Positions 1 through 11,896 of a stretch of 64,000 nt of DNA are shown one piece after another. Within the stretch, counting starts at the first letter, position 1; every line of letters begins with the position of its first letter. A program made the position numbers and the translations under genes. Below the pieces are notes generated by a model. The model saw nothing but the letters and a program-made list of their open reading frames with translations, ran no database searches and was not told where the DNA came from. Source of the DNA: Nepenthes gracilis. Lineage: Eukaryota; Streptophyta; Magnoliopsida; Caryophyllales; Nepenthaceae. The stretch is from assembly GCA_033239525.1 (NCBI GenBank), contig BSYO01000005.1:22922519-22986518 (forward strand), in the 5' to 3' direction.

Positions 1-346
1 TATCCTTAATTTTAATCCAGATTTTTGTGTCAAATATGTGTACAGTTTGAAAAAATATGGATTTAAATTTGAATATTTTCTATGTACAGATTTAAATCTA
101 TATTTTCTTGGGCAAATACAGTAATTTTGTTAGTTGTGATATATAGAAAATATGTATACTGATGCTAATTCTGTCGATAGATTTATATACTGTTGATAAA
201 GCTGTATATAAGAAAAAATATACTGATCGTAAATATGTTGATTATATTAGATGAATAATGTGTATATAGTAAAAATTATTAGTAAATTATTTATAATGGA
301 TTGTTTGTAAATACAGAAAAATTATTTGTAAATTCATATTCAATGG
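1..346. other. AT-rich DNA upstream of the FAR1-like pseudogene
   Basis: Very AT-rich sequence with runs such as tatata and aaaaata. No open frame, RNA gene or recognisable repeat is visible. It ends where the first FAR1-like residues become readable (a P-S-V-D-M-x-F segment near 355-385). It could hold an intron or the 5' region of the FAR1-like gene, but nothing in the sequence decides this. Confidence 0.5.
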
Positions 347-2377
347 CGGAGTGGACTCCTTCCGTTGATATGACATTTCAGAGTATGGATGATACTTGAA
401 ATTTTTAAAAATAATATGGTAAAAAAATGGGTTTCTCTGTGAGAAAAATGGCTATAAGAAAATCCAAAAAAGATAACGTAGAGATATTTTAAATATTTTT
501 TGTTCTAAAGAAGGCAAACGTGAAATTGATAAAAGAATGGAGGTCATGCAACCGCATTTGGAAAACAAGATGTGGGTGTCTTGCTAGGATAGAATGCATG
601 TTAATAAGGGAGAATATGATTGTTATTGTAAAACATTTCGTGGGGGACCATAATCATGAAATAGAGCCTCCTGAGACACGCCATATGCTGAGGTCCTAAA
701 AGGAGGTGTCAAATTTACAAGGTCATGCTATTGAGATAGCCCAAGATGCCGGTTTGAGACCTTGCGACACCCATGAGTTAATGGTGATGGAGGTCGGTGG
801 TAAAAAAATGTTAGATATATTCCAGAAGATTAAAAATCATACCTTCGAGTTAGGAGGTAGCGAAGTATGCAGTGTGGGGAAGTAGGGTCCATATTAACAT
901 ACTTTCGTGATTAAGAAATGAAAAATAGATAATTTTATCATGATTTTCAGCTTGACACAGATGACTTGATTACTAATATTTTTTGGGCTGATACGGAGAT
1001 GGGTGCTGATTATGCAACCTTTGAAGATATTGTGACATTCGACACAACATATGAAACAAACAAAGATTTGAGGCCTTTTGGTATTTTCACGGGGTTTAGC
1101 CATTATCGGCAAATGGTTGTATTTGGTGCTGCTTTGCTGTATGATGAGACAGCGAAATCCTTTATGTGATTGTTTGAAACATTTTTGAAATATCATGGTG
1201 GGCAGGCACCCATTACTATTTTTACTGATCAGGATGCCGCTATGGCTAAAGCTATTTGTTTGGTAATACCTCGTACTTTTCATGGCTTGTGTACATGGCA
1301 TATTTTATAAAATGTAACCAAGCATTTTGCTTTCTATCCGGAACTATTTCATGAATTTAGTAGATATATGCATGGAATTGATCATCCCGCAGATTTCGAA
1401 CTTGCATGGGCTATAATGGTCTCCAATGAAAAAGCTTCCCGTGTACTTTTGTGGCTAGAAGGCATGTATAATATACGTTTTAAGTAGGCGTCATGTTATA
1501 TGAAAAATGTCTTCACATTGGACATACAAAGCGCACAACTATCGGAAAGCTTAAATAGTGACCTAAAGATCCACTTGAGATGTGATTTAAATATGAGGGA
1601 TTTCTTCCATCATTTTGATAGAGTGGTTGATAAGAAGAGACATAAAGAGCTGATAGTTGATTTTGCATACAGATAAAAATTTTACTTCTTATTATGAACC
1701 ATTGTCCTTTTATACTTCATGCTTTAAAGATTTATACCCCAACAATGTTTAAGATGGTACAAAAAGAAGTACTTGAGGTACCAGATTGACGTGTCATATC
1801 CCGTGCTGATCCCATACATGTAATGGTTTATTGTATGGACTTGAGGAATGAGATTGCAGTTATATTTGATGAATTGAGTAAGAACGTTGATTGTAGTTGT
1901 AAAAGATTTCAAAATGTCGAAGTATTGTGTGTTCATACTTTTGTAGTTTTTAATGTTCATGGTTTGACTGTAATTTTCGATCACTACATTATGATGAGGT
2001 GGACCACAAACGTAAAACGTTGTATTGAATCCGTTGTTGCAACTAAAATTTAAAGCAATGAGGATGATTCGCATGCATGGTTTACAAGATTGGCTGATAA
2101 TTTTATGAGGAATTGTATTCGGATGGAATCCACATCAAGTGGTCGGGCAAAAATGGAAGAGATTGTTGTAAGAGTTAATAAAGTTGTTGATGAATTTTAT
2201 AATCTAAATATCGAAGAAGGGACAAGCAAGGAGGCCTTACCTGTAGAAAACATTCCGGAGGAAATTATGGACGGATCAATAAAAGGAATAAAAAAACGTG
2301 TTGGACGGCAGGCGACAAAGAGACTTAAAAGTTGTCTTGAGAAAACTAAACACAAGAAGCGGGTATATTTATTCACT
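347..2377 (+). pseudogene. FAR1-RELATED SEQUENCE (FRS) pseudogene
   Basis: Reading across frames gives a nearly complete FAR1/FHY3-family protein, a plant family of transcription factors descended from Mutator-like transposases. In order: the start of the FAR1 zinc-binding domain (a YGKKMGFSVRK segment near 415-450, then CSKEGKREIDKR near 502-538); the domain end with DHNHEIEPPETRHMLRS near 645-700; the linker DAGLRPCDTHELM near 745-785; the MULE transposase-like core with ITNIFWAD, FDTTYETNK and DQDAAMAKAI (about 966-1270); a FFHHFDRVVDKK block near 1600; a SWIM zinc finger with CSC at 1892-1900 and a later C-x-H; and a basic C-terminus to about 2377. Stops interrupt it repeatedly, for example TGA after AKSFM at 1167-1169, TAA near 1307 and TAG near 1485, and there are frame changes. 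It therefore cannot make a full protein. The loss of function is seen directly; its former role is inferred from the family. Confidence 0.85.
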
Positions 2378-2910
2378 ATATTGCTCATTATTAATTATAA
2401 TTGTCATAACGTCTTGTTGCTAATACATTTGTTTACTGTATGTGTTGTACACTAATGATGTAGATATTGTTATCTGGTAGGAATTAGGTAGTTCATCATC
2501 ACAGTTACATATTGCGTCACCCATACAACAACTTCAAACCATACAATATCAGCAGCCGATGACATATATGCAGTTGTTAGCGGTAAACATACATTGTACA
2601 GTAATGCCATATATTGATTTTGTCTCAAACTTATCATTAAACTTTAATATATTTTATTTTACTTGTGAAAGGCAAGTTATGTGAAATGTTCTGTGTATAT
2701 CATAGAGACAACAATTACATACTCCGTTGTGTGAACCTGCACATGCCAAAGGGTATACAGCTTCGCATATTGATACTTTGCAGCTTTCCAAATGAAATGT
2801 ACCCAACTAGTAATAGACATGAACTCGTAAGCTACCAGAGGTAGGGATCTGGATTCATTTATAGTTGCATGAAGACATTTTGTTTGAATATATTGTTTCT
2901 GGTTTTGTAG
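2378..2910. other. Intron-like and linker sequence between FAR1-like pseudogene and Sec61 exon
   Basis: After the basic tail of the FAR1-like frame a GT-rich, T-rich stretch begins. A Q-rich readable segment (ITSPIQQLQ-like, about 2485-2583) may be a further FRS exon, since FRS genes often end in Q-rich exons. The last 30 bases are T-rich and end in TTTGTAG, a good 3' splice site, directly before the Sec61-alpha exon. No earlier Sec61-alpha exon is found here. Confidence 0.45.
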
Positions 2911-3150
2911 GAGCAAGGGATGGTGATGCCGGGACACCGTGATTCAAACCTACAGAAAGAACTTAATCGCTACATACCCGCTGCCGCGGCATTTGGAGGA
3001 ATCTGCATCGGTGCCCTGACAATATTGGCTGACTTCATGGGTGCTATTGGTTCGGGTACTGGGATTTTGCTTGCCGTTACCATTATTTATCAGTATTTTG
3101 AGACATTTGAGAAAGAGAGGGCCGGTGAACTTGGCTTCCTTGGCCTGTGA
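2911..3150 (+). CDS. SEC61A: 3'-terminal exon of SEC61 alpha (partial gene)
   Basis: The frame opens right after a TTTGTAG acceptor and runs 79 codons to TGA at 3148-3150 with no stop. It contains [20 protein letters not shown], then [28 protein letters not shown] and a final GELGFLGL. This is the C-terminal part of the Sec61 alpha subunit, the channel protein of the ER translocon, covering the last transmembrane region and cytosolic tail. Plant Sec61 alpha is about 475 residues, so only about one sixth is here. The exon is well conserved in a neighbourhood of decayed sequence, so it is either young or under constraint. The other exons are absent from 1-2910. They may lie upstream of the window across an intron holding the FAR1-like remnant, or this may be a captured or duplicated fragment. 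Confidence 0.85.
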   Translation, partial: EQGMVMPGHRDSNLQKELNRYIPAAAAFGGICIGALTILADFMGAIGSGTGILLAVTIIYQYFETFEKERAGELGFLGL

Positions 3151-4100
3151 TAGTGTGATGTGATCCCCTCTAATTTCATATCTGCATAAAAGGTGGTGGC
3201 AATGTCAGATTTGATGAAAACATGGAATTTTAGTTGGTCACCATTCCATGGAATAGAGCTGATACAAGGTTTTTTAAGGCCCCAGCTTAGGGCATTTGCA
3301 ATGGCTATTCGTTTTTTTCTCTCAGTTTGTGTGGAAACGTGACGTTCCCTTTTCGTGAACAAAGCAGACTGCAAATTTTACTGATCCAACACAATGTAGA
3401 ATGGCATCTTTCAACTTTGTTTTTGATTAATTCCTTAGAAAACTTTAGTTTTAGTTATCATGAGGGAATTATCCTACAGATGATGGATGGTGGAAAGCCC
3501 GAGGTTTTCACGACCTATGAAGATAGCAGCCTGAGACCGACTACAACCATTTACTTAGTGTCATTTGGAAAGAAAGTAGAAGAAAGCGCAGCCATAGTTT
3601 GGCTTTGAAACACCCCTGCCTTCGATAAATGGATCTGAGTAGTGTGGGATTGTGAGCTTAAATTCCTCATATTTAAAATTCAAAAGTTTTCCAATATCAA
3701 GGCTTGGCTGCAAGGTTTGGGACGAGGCTGTTGAGTTCTCGATTAATCTCAATTTAAGGCCGTTGAGGTTGATGTGAGACTTACAAGGTGCAATTTTCTC
3801 AAAACACGGTAATGGTTTTGCAACTATATTTTCACTATTTGTGGTGGTGATATGTTTTTGTGCTTACCTTCTTTATGACCATCCACCTCAATTGATGTAG
3901 GCTTAGTGTGTGCATTTTGCTCAACTCGGATCAAGCTATTTTGAGATTCTGTACCACAAAGATACAAAGACTTCAGGATATATAATCAGGAGGAGAATTC
4001 TTGAAGGGGAAACAAATACCATTACCAATTCTCATTACAAGCATCAATGTGTTTACTTTGTAACCAGAAGAGGCCAAGCAGTACTATTCCCCCTTGATTG
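3151..4100 (+). other. Sec61-alpha 3' flank / probable 3' UTR and unassigned sequence
   Basis: The base composition is mixed, less AT-rich than the following kilobase, and resembles untranslated trailer sequence for the first few hundred bases. Two short open stretches (3327-3608 and 3910-4101) show no family signature that I recognise. I assign no function. A plausible polyadenylation hexamer AATAAA lies further on near 4345. Confidence 0.35.
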
Positions 4101-5205
4101 ATTATTTGTAGCCAATTTTATCAGCGGGTATAAAATTTCAGTATTTCAATTTAATTGATTATCTTTATTCCTCCTTGATATATTATCCTCTACTAGGGGT
4201 GACAATGAGAGTATTGAGCGGCACCAAACCAGCGAAAGGCAACAACATCCTTTTGGAAGGATGTGGATGTGTTAATTGGGCATGATGCAACAACGTTGCA
4301 TGACTTTATTGATTATTTGTATTTAGTTTAATGTGGATGACTTTATATGGGTAAGAATAAATCTGTAGCGAAAAATTTTGTATTGGATTGTGATCCGGTG
4401 GTGTAGTGATGGGTTTGCGAATGTGTTATGGATGTAAATTGGATAAATTTTGTGTTTTTATTATTTCTTATGATTTACAGGACTATTAATAGGTTGTATT
4501 TTTAGTTTTTGTCCAATTTTAAATGAAATTCTGTCAAAATTTCTATAGATTATTATGTGGAATGATTTTAGATTCAGTTCAACTAATAATTATGTTGACC
4601 TATTAATTTTAATTAGGAGATCATTATATAAATATTATTTTTATTAATTAAATAATATATTAGTAAATCGTAAGGGCGGGTTCGTCGAGACTTGCGAGAC
4701 CCATGATCAACTTAATTAGCTATACCGTGTCATTTTTTAAACTTTTCACTTTTAGCGTATTAAATTTTACCTCTTAATTATCTCTACAAATATTTAAAAT
4801 TTAGAGGATTAATATTTTTATCCTTTTTATATTTTTTAAACATTTACTCAATTAAAAATATTATTTAAATAAATATACTTAAATATATAGTATACATAGT
4901 TTTGAAGGCATATTTTTCTTATTCTACTTTGATAAACATCACAAACACACATTATTGACATTAATAATAACGAAAATCAACCAAACTATCTTGAAGTCCA
5001 GCTCGTCACAGCAAAATGGCAATCAACCAGTGATGGATCGGCGCCCGAGGCCATTACCATGGCTAGGATCCTCACATGTTCGGTAGGAGATCTGAGTCCG
5101 CACAAGTCAATAAGATCATTCGAGCCAAAGAAAATACCAACGGTGCGTTGGCAGGAGAGCATACAGAAAAGCCATGCCCAACTAATCCACAAGCAAATAA
5201 TAAAA
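4101..5205. other. AT-rich intergenic DNA
   Basis: No gene seen. Long runs of A and T with a short GC-richer patch at about 4670-4730. Around 4484-4540 a segment beginning AGGTTGTATTTTTAG resembles, on the other strand, part of the interior of element X near 36800-36865, so it may be a scrap of the same repeat family. That match is short and judged by eye. Confidence 0.4.
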
Positions 5206-5206
5206 C

Positions 5207-5250
<44 letters not shown>
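5206..5250. repeat. (TAA)n microsatellite, about 15 units
   Basis: Uninterrupted ATA/TAA triplets over about 45 bases, followed by a run of seven T. It creates artificial poly-isoleucine and poly-tyrosine frames on both strands, which are not genes. Confidence 0.95.
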
Positions 5251-5251
<1 letters not shown>

Positions 5252-6930
5252 TTTTTTGGGAAAAGAGAGTAAGTCCAAAAGTGCCAGAGAAGCACACCAA
5301 ATGATCTAAAATAATTTTTTTTTAGATAAGAAAAGACCTAGAATAACTGAAATGCACGCGGATAGTCAAGACCTTTTATTTTTTTTTGGAAATAAAGAGA
5401 GAATAAAGAGAGAGAACCCAAAGAAAACCGAGAAAAGTCATCGCCAGCTAATCGGATCGAGAAATATGTCATATGTAGATCTTTAGGTGCCCGAAAAGGT
5501 CATACGCAGAGCGGATCAAGAAATGTTTGTCCGTATATAAACTCTAACTAATAATAAGAACATGATATCAAAAACACATATGTGAAATATATTTTCTAAA
5601 TTAGTATGAAAAATAAGAGTGTAATAGGCCAAATTAGTATGAAAAATCAAGTAATTTGCTTTAACCCCATACCCACCAACATCCACTCCCCGCCACCACG
5701 ACCACCACTATCATTGCCAATGACCACCATCCATGGAAAGCAACATTCGGCACAAATGCAATGGACAAAATATTTCTTAACAGGATTTCCATCTCCAATG
5801 ACCACCGCCGATGACCACGGTCCCAAATCTCATCTCCATTAAACTTTATAATTTTTCTTTTTCAATCGTTACAATGGGAAAAAAAAATTATTAATGGCAC
5901 AAATATTGACAATATTTCTTTTTCGTCAAGTTTTGTGAAGGAGAAAAATCAAATGAGATATACAGAGAGAGGCAACAGGGACAAGAGGGCTTGAGAAAGT
6001 GTGTGAGAGAGAGAGAACGGCAACAGCGAGGATTAGTGTTACAGGTATCACCAAGTCACTGTCAGAAACAACATCTTCCCCTCCAACAGCTGCCACGCGG
6101 ACCAACCGTCATAGCAACCGAACCACACGGCTCCCGCTCAAATTCAAAGACTACGTTTAAAATGCACATGCTGCTTTAATTAGTCTAACAAACTGCACAT
6201 GCTGATTCAAATTCTGTTCTGATGCTTCTGGTTTTGTTTCTCTATTTTTCTGTTTTTCTGTTCACCGCTTTGCTTCTATTTGGTTTACATGGGCCACGGC
6301 TCAATACTGTATAAGGCTATTACTGATCAATGAGAAGGTAAGGAATTATTTGCTCTCAACTCTTCCTTTTTCTACTCTCTCTCAACTCTCCTTCTCTGCT
6401 TTTTCCCCTACCTCTTATCTTTCTTACCTCGGTCCTTTCTCTCCCTTACCTCAATCTCTATACCCTCACCTCGGTTCTTACCAGCATCTCAGTCGTTTCC
6501 CATTATTTTAGTCCGACTTTCTCCCTGAACATCCCTCTTCTCTACCTCGGTCTATTGCTCTGCTCCCTCGTCTGAATTCCCCTCCCTAAATTCCTCCGTC
6601 GATTTCAACTAGAACCGGCATCAGTTAGTGATGAGTGTATCAATTAGTGAGATAGAGAGAGAGAGAAAGTCAACGGTAAGGGCTTGAGAAAGTGAGAGAG
6701 AGAGAACGGCGAAAGCGAGCAGCGACAGCGAGAGAGCGACTGAGAGGATTAGAGTTTTCAGAGGAACGGTTTGAGAAAGTGAGGGAAGGAAGGGGAAGAC
6801 AAAATCGGGGGATTTTTTTTAAAATTTTCGAATCTCGATCTGGGCCGTCCACATGTCTCGAAATCGATGGCCCAGATATTTTTATTTTTTTATATCGAAG
6901 ATAGATCTTGACTGTCCATGTGTCAAAGAT
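5251..6930. other. Gene-less region with CT-rich and GA-rich tracts
   Basis: No supported gene. The stretch 5950-6050 holds GAGAGA runs, 6340-6600 is strongly CT-rich with many CTCT and CCTC motifs, and 6645-6800 is GA-rich. Pairs of such tracts resemble plant 5' leader or promoter sequence, but no convincing coding frame follows. From about 6835 the text becomes rich in the phrase TGGGCCGTCC, which continues into the inverted repeat at 6931. Confidence 0.4.
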
Positions 6931-6975
6931 CCGACGGCCCAGATTTTAAAACAAATTTAAAATCTGGGCCGTCGG
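6931..6975. repeat. Perfect 20-bp inverted repeat, 5-nt loop
   Basis: The arm ccgacggcccagattttaaa (6931-6950) is followed by acaaa and then by its exact reverse complement (6956-6975). Partly matching copies of the GGCCC/GGGCC core lie on both sides (near 6842, 6868 and 6985), so the hairpin sits in a small cluster. A stem of 20 perfect pairs in DNA of this age suggests a recent event such as fold-back copying or the terminus of a small element. It is not a recognised terminator. Confidence 0.9.
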
Positions 6976-7047
6976 TTAACGGATGGCCCAAATCAGTTTT
7001 TCTAACCTTTAAAAAAAACCAACGGCCCAAAATAGCAAAGCAGGAAT

Positions 7048-7072
7048 CGCTGCTTCGCCTGGCGAAGCAGCG
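7048..7072. repeat. Perfect 12-bp inverted repeat, 1-nt spacer
   Basis: cgctgcttcgcc at 7048-7059 and its exact reverse complement at 7061-7072 are separated by one T. It lies in the same GC-richer island as the 20-bp palindrome just upstream. Its function is unknown. As RNA it would form a stem of about 11 pairs with a small loop. Confidence 0.85.
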
Positions 7073-7299
7073 TCCCCCAATCCAGTAAAGCCAGTTCCCC
7101 GCCGTTCCCTGCTTGACCCAGAAAGCTTGAATGCAGAACCAAAGCAGCTTTCCCTTTCTCTCTCTAGTTTTATTTTCGAAAATTGCACCCCCGGAGCAAG
7201 TTGCAATAAACCTAACGTATCTTCTAGGAGGGGATTGCAAGGGGGAGGGGGTTTAAAACCCATTGCGCCTCCTTTTTTGAAATGAAGAGCGGATTTAGA

Positions 7300-10180
7300 G
7301 GATGATAACATTATATTTAAAATTATTCATCAAATAATTATATTTTATAAAAAAATGTTTACATATTCAAATTTTAATATTTAATAAATATAAATATCAT
7401 AAAAAATAAAAAAATTAATATTTTATACTTTATATTTTAAAATACTCAGTATTAAATTTTAATACAATGACTCAAAAGAATTATGACACTTAAAAGCATT
7501 AGGGTGTCCATCCTTTTTTCTTCCACCCCTCACATTGCAATAGGGTGTGAATATGTCATATCCCAAATGTGAGCAGATATTAAATAATAATAAATAAATC
7601 CAAATACTAATAATAATCAATAAAAAACTAAAATCTAAATAATTTAAAGTTAAAACAAATATACCAAACTTTAAAAACTAAAATAATGAAAGACTATAAA
7701 CTATAGCAGATATAAGATCTGATTAAACCAAATCTGATCTGATCTCCAATAATAATTATAAAACCTACTCAATCCAAAAAAATAATTTACAAGGGAAATT
7801 ATTAACAAAAACCAAACCATTATGATATCAAACTTATATAAATTCAATTAATATGATAATTTTAAATATAAACAAATCCTAATAATCAAATTATACATCA
7901 ATCTTCAAATTTAAATTCCAAATATAAATCTAAATACAACATATAAATAACAAAATCTTCAAATATCTTCCAATCAAATTTGCACAAGTCTCTATAACAA
8001 CTAATCTGAAATGATTAAAAAATAATTCATAAACGTAAATTTAAAATTTAACAAGTATCAATATATATATATGTATATGTAATAAATGCATGATGATAAA
8101 ACAAAATGAAAAAAAAAAGAAGTAATAAAACTTCTACAAAATCCAATACATAAAATGATCCAAACATGTTAAAGGTCCAAATGCCAAATATCAAATGTCT
8201 AAATGTGATTTCATATACAAAATTTGTAATTTATTTACAAATACCAAATAGTCAAAACAATACGAAATCATTCTAAAAGCTCAAATTACACGGTTTCAGA
8301 ATGTTCAAATATTTAAAAATTACAATTTTATAAGCTCAAATATTCCAAGTTTAGATAAATTCAAATATAGAGTTAAAAATATGCAAATATAAAAATTTTA
8401 AAATATAAAATACGATACATATAGAAATTCTAAAAATTCAAAATGTGCAAAATCTGCAAATTAATAAACAAAAAACCAATATTGAAAAAGTATTACACAC
8501 AATGTCAAGTCATCGTCCCTAATCCCGACAATAAAATTAATCCATCTTGATTTAATTAATTCAATTATTATCTTTATTTATTATAAATCTTAATACTCAA
8601 AATAAAGTTGACAAATTTTTAAAATTTCAAATTGCAACATCGGACATAACTCTACAATCATATGTCGACAATAGACTTGAAATAAAATAATAAGTCACAA
8701 CACAAGATTTGAAATACTACTTTATTAAATGGTTGTAATTTTTGACGATGATTAAATCTCTAAACATTCATAATAATAAGTATATCTTATAGATGTCAAA
8801 ATACTTAAAAATCATAACTCAACTAAACTATTACAAAGATAACCAACATCCAACTACATTACCAACAAAAATATCGTAACTTTTATATAATATAAACAGC
8901 ATTAACCAAAATAAAAATTCACTTGTCCTAAAGCTACTAACTGAAGTAAAATGCTGCATCCAAATTTTTTTTGATTCCTAATTCTATTTTCTTGAATAAT
9001 TTTTCTGCCAACTTTTACTAATTATAAGTATGTCTAAATCCACTAATTCAAAAGGGTTTACAAAAATAAAAATAAAAGTAATTTAATTACTCAATAAGAC
9101 ATAAAAAATGTTTATGATCAAATAATAATTTACATCAAGACAAGTTAGAAGGAACAATGATAAAAATTTAGAAGCAAGTTATGAATTTTCCTAATATTCA
9201 TGCATAAATTTCAAATCTTATTTTTCAGTTCTTATTCTAAAGAAAGCACTATGAAAACTAGTTTAAATCAAGCTAATTCTTACGTCCAAGGATTAGTAGG
9301 GTATCACTGATAAGGGAGTGAATAATTTATGATGAACCGTATCCTAAATCCCATCATTTATATTAATAATTATCAATTATCTTTTAATTTACCAATTTGA
9401 CCGATAATATGTTCAATTAACCATCCGAACATGAATTTACGTTGATATTATAAACAACCCAAAATACAAAACGCATTATTATACACATGATCCAAATAAA
9501 ATTGCCATGTCATTGATGGCATCGATACCCACACAGTTTCTTACATATATATATATATATATATTATCTCAAAATAGTTACTTAATCGATGAAAAACAAA
9601 TGATTACTTTAAATATTTGATAAAATCTAATAAAATCTCAAAATAATCTGTCAAAATAAAATGAATAGAATAATATTCAAAGCAAAAACGTAAAAAATGA
9701 TAACATATATGTATTAAAATAAAAAATATTTATAAAAATTGAAGAAAGCTAAAATAAATTAAAGATTGTATTTATAAACATTTACCTTAAATCTTTAATT
9801 TAATAAATTTGACTCTCAATAATTTCAAAATCTTCTTTCATATCTATTTCTCTTTTTCTTATTTTTCTTCTACTCTCTCTTTCTTCCTCTTCTTTATTAT
9901 ACATTTATGTAAAATGACTGAACAATATGCGAATACACTTTTATAACACAACGGCGCACTAGTGCCAAAGAGGTGCATATTAGATACCCTCAAATGGTCT
10001 CAAACACCAAATTAAATATATATTTTCAATAAAAAAATTTGAATCATAATCATACAGTGCATATGTTAAATCTTACTTCTTTAAAAGAGAGATATGAATG
10101 TGAGAAAATATATATCTTACAACCTTCTAAAATAAGTTCTCCATCTCTAAATAACTTGTTTCTCTCATATAGTTTCGATC
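7300..10180. other. Long AT-rich region without genes
   Basis: Nearly 2.9 kb of A-rich sequence with no credible frame on either strand. It contains many short phrases of the type CAAATATT/AAATTC, an (AT)10 tract at 9545-9564, and a CT-rich patch at 9838-9893. The segment starting TGTCATATCCCAAATGTG at 7553 looks like the first bases of a long LTR, because TGT-A-TATCCC starts are common in plant gypsy LTRs. I found no matching end, PBS or target duplication, so I do not call an element. Confidence 0.4.
9545..9564. repeat. (AT)10 microsatellite
   Basis: Ten alternating AT pairs inside the AT-rich region. No other structure is attached to it. Confidence 0.9.
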
Positions 10181-11096
10181 ATTTCTCCTTCCTAGAGCTG
10201 TTAGTGCCGATTACGGCCCGTCCCCCCAGTATGCTGGTGCGAAGGGTGTACGGAGTTCGGGCTGGAGATGCTGGGTGATGGCGGGGTGAGGCAGGGCTAT
10301 CCATCTCAATCCCAAACTGAAGGCTACCGCTGAATGACTTTGCCCTAGTCGGACTGCGACAGGAATCTAGGAGCGTTTCAGGTATTCTTTAATTTACGCC
10401 ACAGATTTTAACCTAGAGAACTCTGGCGAACTTGTCCTCATTTGCGCCCAGTTTAGCTAGTTATTGTTGAATAGAGAACTGTAGTGAAGCTTTGGAGATT
10501 TCGGGATCACATTCTCTCTTTGTTTGTCGAGTAATCAATGTGTAATTGTAAAACAATTGATTGTTCCAATGTTTGTTTCTGTTTGCAATCTTCTTGTGGT
10601 AGCAATTATCAACGATTTCTAAGCCAGTTGCGCTATGGATATGAACCTTATGCCCTTTGGATGGAGTCCAGATAGGATCCTCCTATTCTCGTATTCTAAT
10701 CGGTGAAGTTAGACAATGTTAAATAATTGTAACTCTTCAACTTACCACAACGATAATCTTTATCGTTGGAAATGGAAATATCTGATTCCAACCTCTTCAA
10801 TGGCCTGAATTTTTAGATAGTTTTATTTGCTGCAATTTTCACACGGCATGCTTATCGGAAATCTGAATTATGATTCAAATGTATTCGAGTTGAATTATTA
10901 ATCCCTATTTTGATTCTGTGGCCATATCATCAGACAATTTTTTAGATAAGATTTTGATAATCATTCGACGCTAAGATTATTAATCATCCTTAAAATATGG
11001 AAAAGGTTATGAGGAAATAATAGAAATATAGAGGACTTGGTTCTGTAATATATATAAGAACAAGTATTTAGAGAGTTTTTATTTTGTTCTTATTTT
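10181..11096. other. GC-richer island and flank of unknown nature
   Basis: The segment 10200-10385 is clearly GC-richer than its surroundings and ends in TTTCAG/GTATTC, which could be an exon followed by a 5' splice site. The plus frame covering its start stops at 10278 and no family is recognisable on either strand. Further on, 10748-10768 is a perfect short hairpin, CAACGATAA-tct-TTATCGTTG. I can describe the island but not name it. Confidence 0.3.
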
Positions 11097-11437
11097 TTGA
11101 CTATTGTCTTTCTTTTTAGAAAAAGTGTGCATAGTTATAGTCATGTTGTCAGTTGATAGTAATTTCCTAAAAGAAAATAATAGATCACGACTTAAATGGT
11201 TATATCGGTTGAAAAATAAATAGTTAAACTGCCCATATACATGCTCTGAGTGGGAGGTTTTCTAAAGACAATTTATTTGATGACAATGCTAAACGATTAG
11301 TCTTAATCAAGAGATACTTGCGTGGTTTAACTATAAGGTATATTAATTATTCAATTAATTTAACCACTCGACTAAATTAACCATTCAGTTTAGTTAACAG
11401 CTTGATATAATTAACTATTTGATCAAATTAACTATCT

Positions 11438-11442
11438 GATTT
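11438..11442. repeat. Target-site duplication GATTT, left copy
   Basis: GATTT directly precedes the first TG of the solo LTR. The identical GATTT follows its last CA at 12574-12578. Five base pairs is the usual duplication length for Ty3/gypsy elements. Confidence 0.9.
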
Positions 11443-11854
11443 TGTTGCGCCCTCATATTCCGGCCGCCGTACAACGAGAGTCCCAGTTCGTTCTTTGCGC
11501 TTTTGGACGGACGGAATCGTGCAACATAAAAGGAATTGTTAAGTTTGACGAGAATAACGTTTCGGGAAGGAAAATGAGACGAGGGCACAATGCACGATGA
11601 CTTTACGTGAAAAATCCCTTTTTGAACGAAAAGGGGGAAAAACCACGGTGGTGGACGCTAAGTCCGAAAGATTCCACTACCTTTGGAATGGAATACAACT
11701 GGTCACAGTGGCACTTTTTGTTGCCACACAAAGTTACAAGGCAAGAGATCTCGTTCTCTCTTTTCTTTTCTAACTTTCTTTCACTTGGTTGTTGTTCACA
11801 ATATGTATGCAAATGCCAACTCTTCCAATCCTTTTTCTCGTTACTTGAATGAGA

Positions 11855-11862
11855 TATTTATA
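11855..11862 (-). promoter_or_regulatory. LTR TATA box (minus strand)
   Basis: TATTTATA on the plus strand reads TATAAATA on the coding strand of the element. The same place in the T1 LTR (about 25434-25440) reads ATTTATT and has lost the consensus first T. The position inside a 1.1-kb LTR fits the U3/R boundary. Confidence 0.6.
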
Positions 11863-11890
11863 GAGGGGGATCATGCCGTTGAAATGGGGA

Positions 11891-11896
11891 CACGTG
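11891..11896 (-). promoter_or_regulatory. G-box CACGTG upstream of the LTR TATA box
   Basis: A palindromic CACGTG lies about 30 bp upstream of the TATA box in element orientation. It is conserved in the T1 LTR at 25471-25476 inside the same phrase GGGGACACGTGGCGTT. G-boxes bind bHLH and bZIP factors in plants, so stress or light input to this promoter is plausible but unproven. Confidence 0.5.

Noticed and set aside
4986..5309. Frames with long poly-Ile or poly-Tyr runs around 5206-5250
   Set aside because: They are produced by the (TAA)n microsatellite on either strand and have no other coding signal.
7553..10180. A long LTR starting TGTCATATCCC
   Set aside because: Only the start looks right; no paired copy, end, PBS or duplication is visible in the window.
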